A stretch of DNA of 6,474 bases from assembly GCA_016650115.1 (NCBI GenBank), contig JAENWI010000083.1, forward strand, positions 1 to 6,474. The letters run 5' to 3'. The DNA is from Peptostreptococcaceae bacterium. Lineage in GTDB: Bacteria > Bacillota > Clostridia > Peptostreptococcales > Anaerovoracaceae. Positions 6,208 through 6,474 of the stretch are shown here, piece after piece; within the stretch, counting starts at the first letter, position 1, and each line of letters opens with the position of its first letter. The translations under genes were made by a program, and so were the position numbers. Under the pieces are notes generated by a model, which ran no database searches, was not told where the DNA came from, and worked only from the letters and a program-made list of their open reading frames with translations.

Positions 6208-6234
6208 CCATTATAAGCAGCCGATATTGGGCTT
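6204..6234. terminator. Possible terminator hairpin after the small membrane protein gene
   Basis: AAGCCCA (6204–6210) pairs with TGGGCTT (6228–6234); after a T·T mismatch three more A-T pairs extend the stem, with a 9-base loop. On the minus strand it lies 20 bases past the stop of the small gene and is followed by GCTTGCTTGCTTTT, a T-rich but interrupted tract. It precedes the ABC-F promoter, so it would separate the two transcription units. The weak tail keeps confidence moderate. Confidence 0.5.
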
Positions 6235-6254
6235 TTAATGGTTTTAAAGGGTTT

Positions 6255-6458
6255 CTAATCAATGTTATTTTCTTCTTCATCCAATTTTTTGGCAATTTTC
6301 ATTTGCCTTTTTTGGTTTAATGTATACATTAAAGAAAAACCAAAGAACATTAACGCAGTTGAAGTTATAAAGAATATCAGTATTGTGCCAGTAAGGGAAA
6401 ATAAATTGTGTTTGTCGCCATATTTAGCATAATTTTGAATACTCATCAGAGTAGTCAT
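6255..6458 (-). CDS. Small single-pass membrane protein, function unknown
   Basis: A 67-residue protein I do not recognise. A short polar N-terminus (1–20, with YAKYGDKHN) is followed by one hydrophobic helix at about 22–47, rich in Phe, Ile, Leu and Met. Then comes a basic stretch (NQKRQMKIAKK, 48–58) and an acidic, Asn-ending tail (LDEEENNID). The positive charges after the helix predict the C-terminus inside the cell. Start: ATG at 6458 preceded by GGGAGG (6466–6471) at 7-base spacing. An in-frame GTG at 6473 would turn that ribosome binding site into codons, so it is rejected. A strong SD, a clean hydrophobic segment and a possible hairpin after the stop support a real gene. No promoter is visible because the window ends 3 bases beyond the SD; it could be the last gene of an operon. 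A role as a small subunit or regulator of a membrane complex is possible, but nothing in the sequence shows it. Confidence 0.65.
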   Translation of the reverse strand: MTTLMSIQNYAKYGDKHNLFSLTGTILIFFITSTALMFFGFSLMYTLNQKRQMKIAKKLDEEENNID

Positions 6459-6465
6459 GGTTATT

Positions 6466-6471
6466 CCTCCC
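6466..6471 (-). promoter_or_regulatory. Ribosome binding site of the small membrane protein gene
   Basis: GGGAGG on the minus strand is followed by 7 bases and the ATG at 6458. This strong site sets the start and is the main evidence that the short reading frame is translated. Confidence 0.7.
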
Positions 6472-6474
6472 ACA

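Noticed and set aside
6002..6238. Plus-strand 78-residue reading frame across the ABC-F start and intergenic region
   Set aside because: It runs antisense through the ABC-F promoter and N-terminus and has no SD or family resemblance.
6459..6473. GTG at 6473 as the start of the small membrane protein (72 residues)
   Set aside because: It would place the GGGAGG ribosome binding site inside the coding sequence; ATG at 6458 fits the SD spacing.

Overview
The window looks like a chromosomal housekeeping segment of a low-GC Gram-positive anaerobe, most likely class Clostridia. This rests on the AT-rich codon use, strong GGAG-type ribosome binding sites, ATGA/TAATG gene overlaps, and the conserved Firmicutes order rsmB – PP2C phosphatase – PASTA kinase – rsgA – rpe. 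I cannot name genus or species from the sequence alone.

Left part (1–4476, + strand): a tightly packed operon. It opens with the 3' end of rsmB (16S rRNA m5C methyltransferase, cut by the window edge). Next come a PP2C-type Ser/Thr phosphatase and a membrane-anchored PASTA Ser/Thr kinase whose start overlaps the phosphatase stop (ATGA). The ribosome-assembly GTPase RsgA overlaps the kinase stop by one base (TAATG), and ribulose-phosphate 3-epimerase (Rpe) follows after 12 bases. The kinase/phosphatase pair is the cell-wall-responsive signalling switch of Gram-positives. Its co-translation with RsgA fits known control of ribosome assembly by this switch in Bacillus. Two usual members of this neighbourhood are not here: rlmN (often between rsmB and the phosphatase) and thiN (often after rpe).

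Middle (4477–4560): a hairpin with an 11-bp stem lies between the convergent ends of rpe and the next gene and probably terminates transcription from one or both sides.

Right part (4561–6474, - strand): an ABC-F family protein (two ABC domains, no membrane segments, ribosome-acting class) with its own clear sigma-A promoter (TTGACA-17-TAAAAT). Upstream of it is a 67-residue single-pass membrane protein of unknown function, followed by a possible terminator hairpin and a four-copy AAGC repeat. The SD spacing argues that both minus-strand genes start at internal ATGs rather than at the further-upstream GTGs.

No mobile element, CRISPR array, tRNA or rRNA gene was seen, and nothing amounts to a clearly new biological system. 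The items most worth a second look are the variant RsgA G4 motif, the absent rlmN/thiN, the variant kinase activation loop, the divergent second H-loop of the ABC-F protein and the unrecognised small membrane protein.
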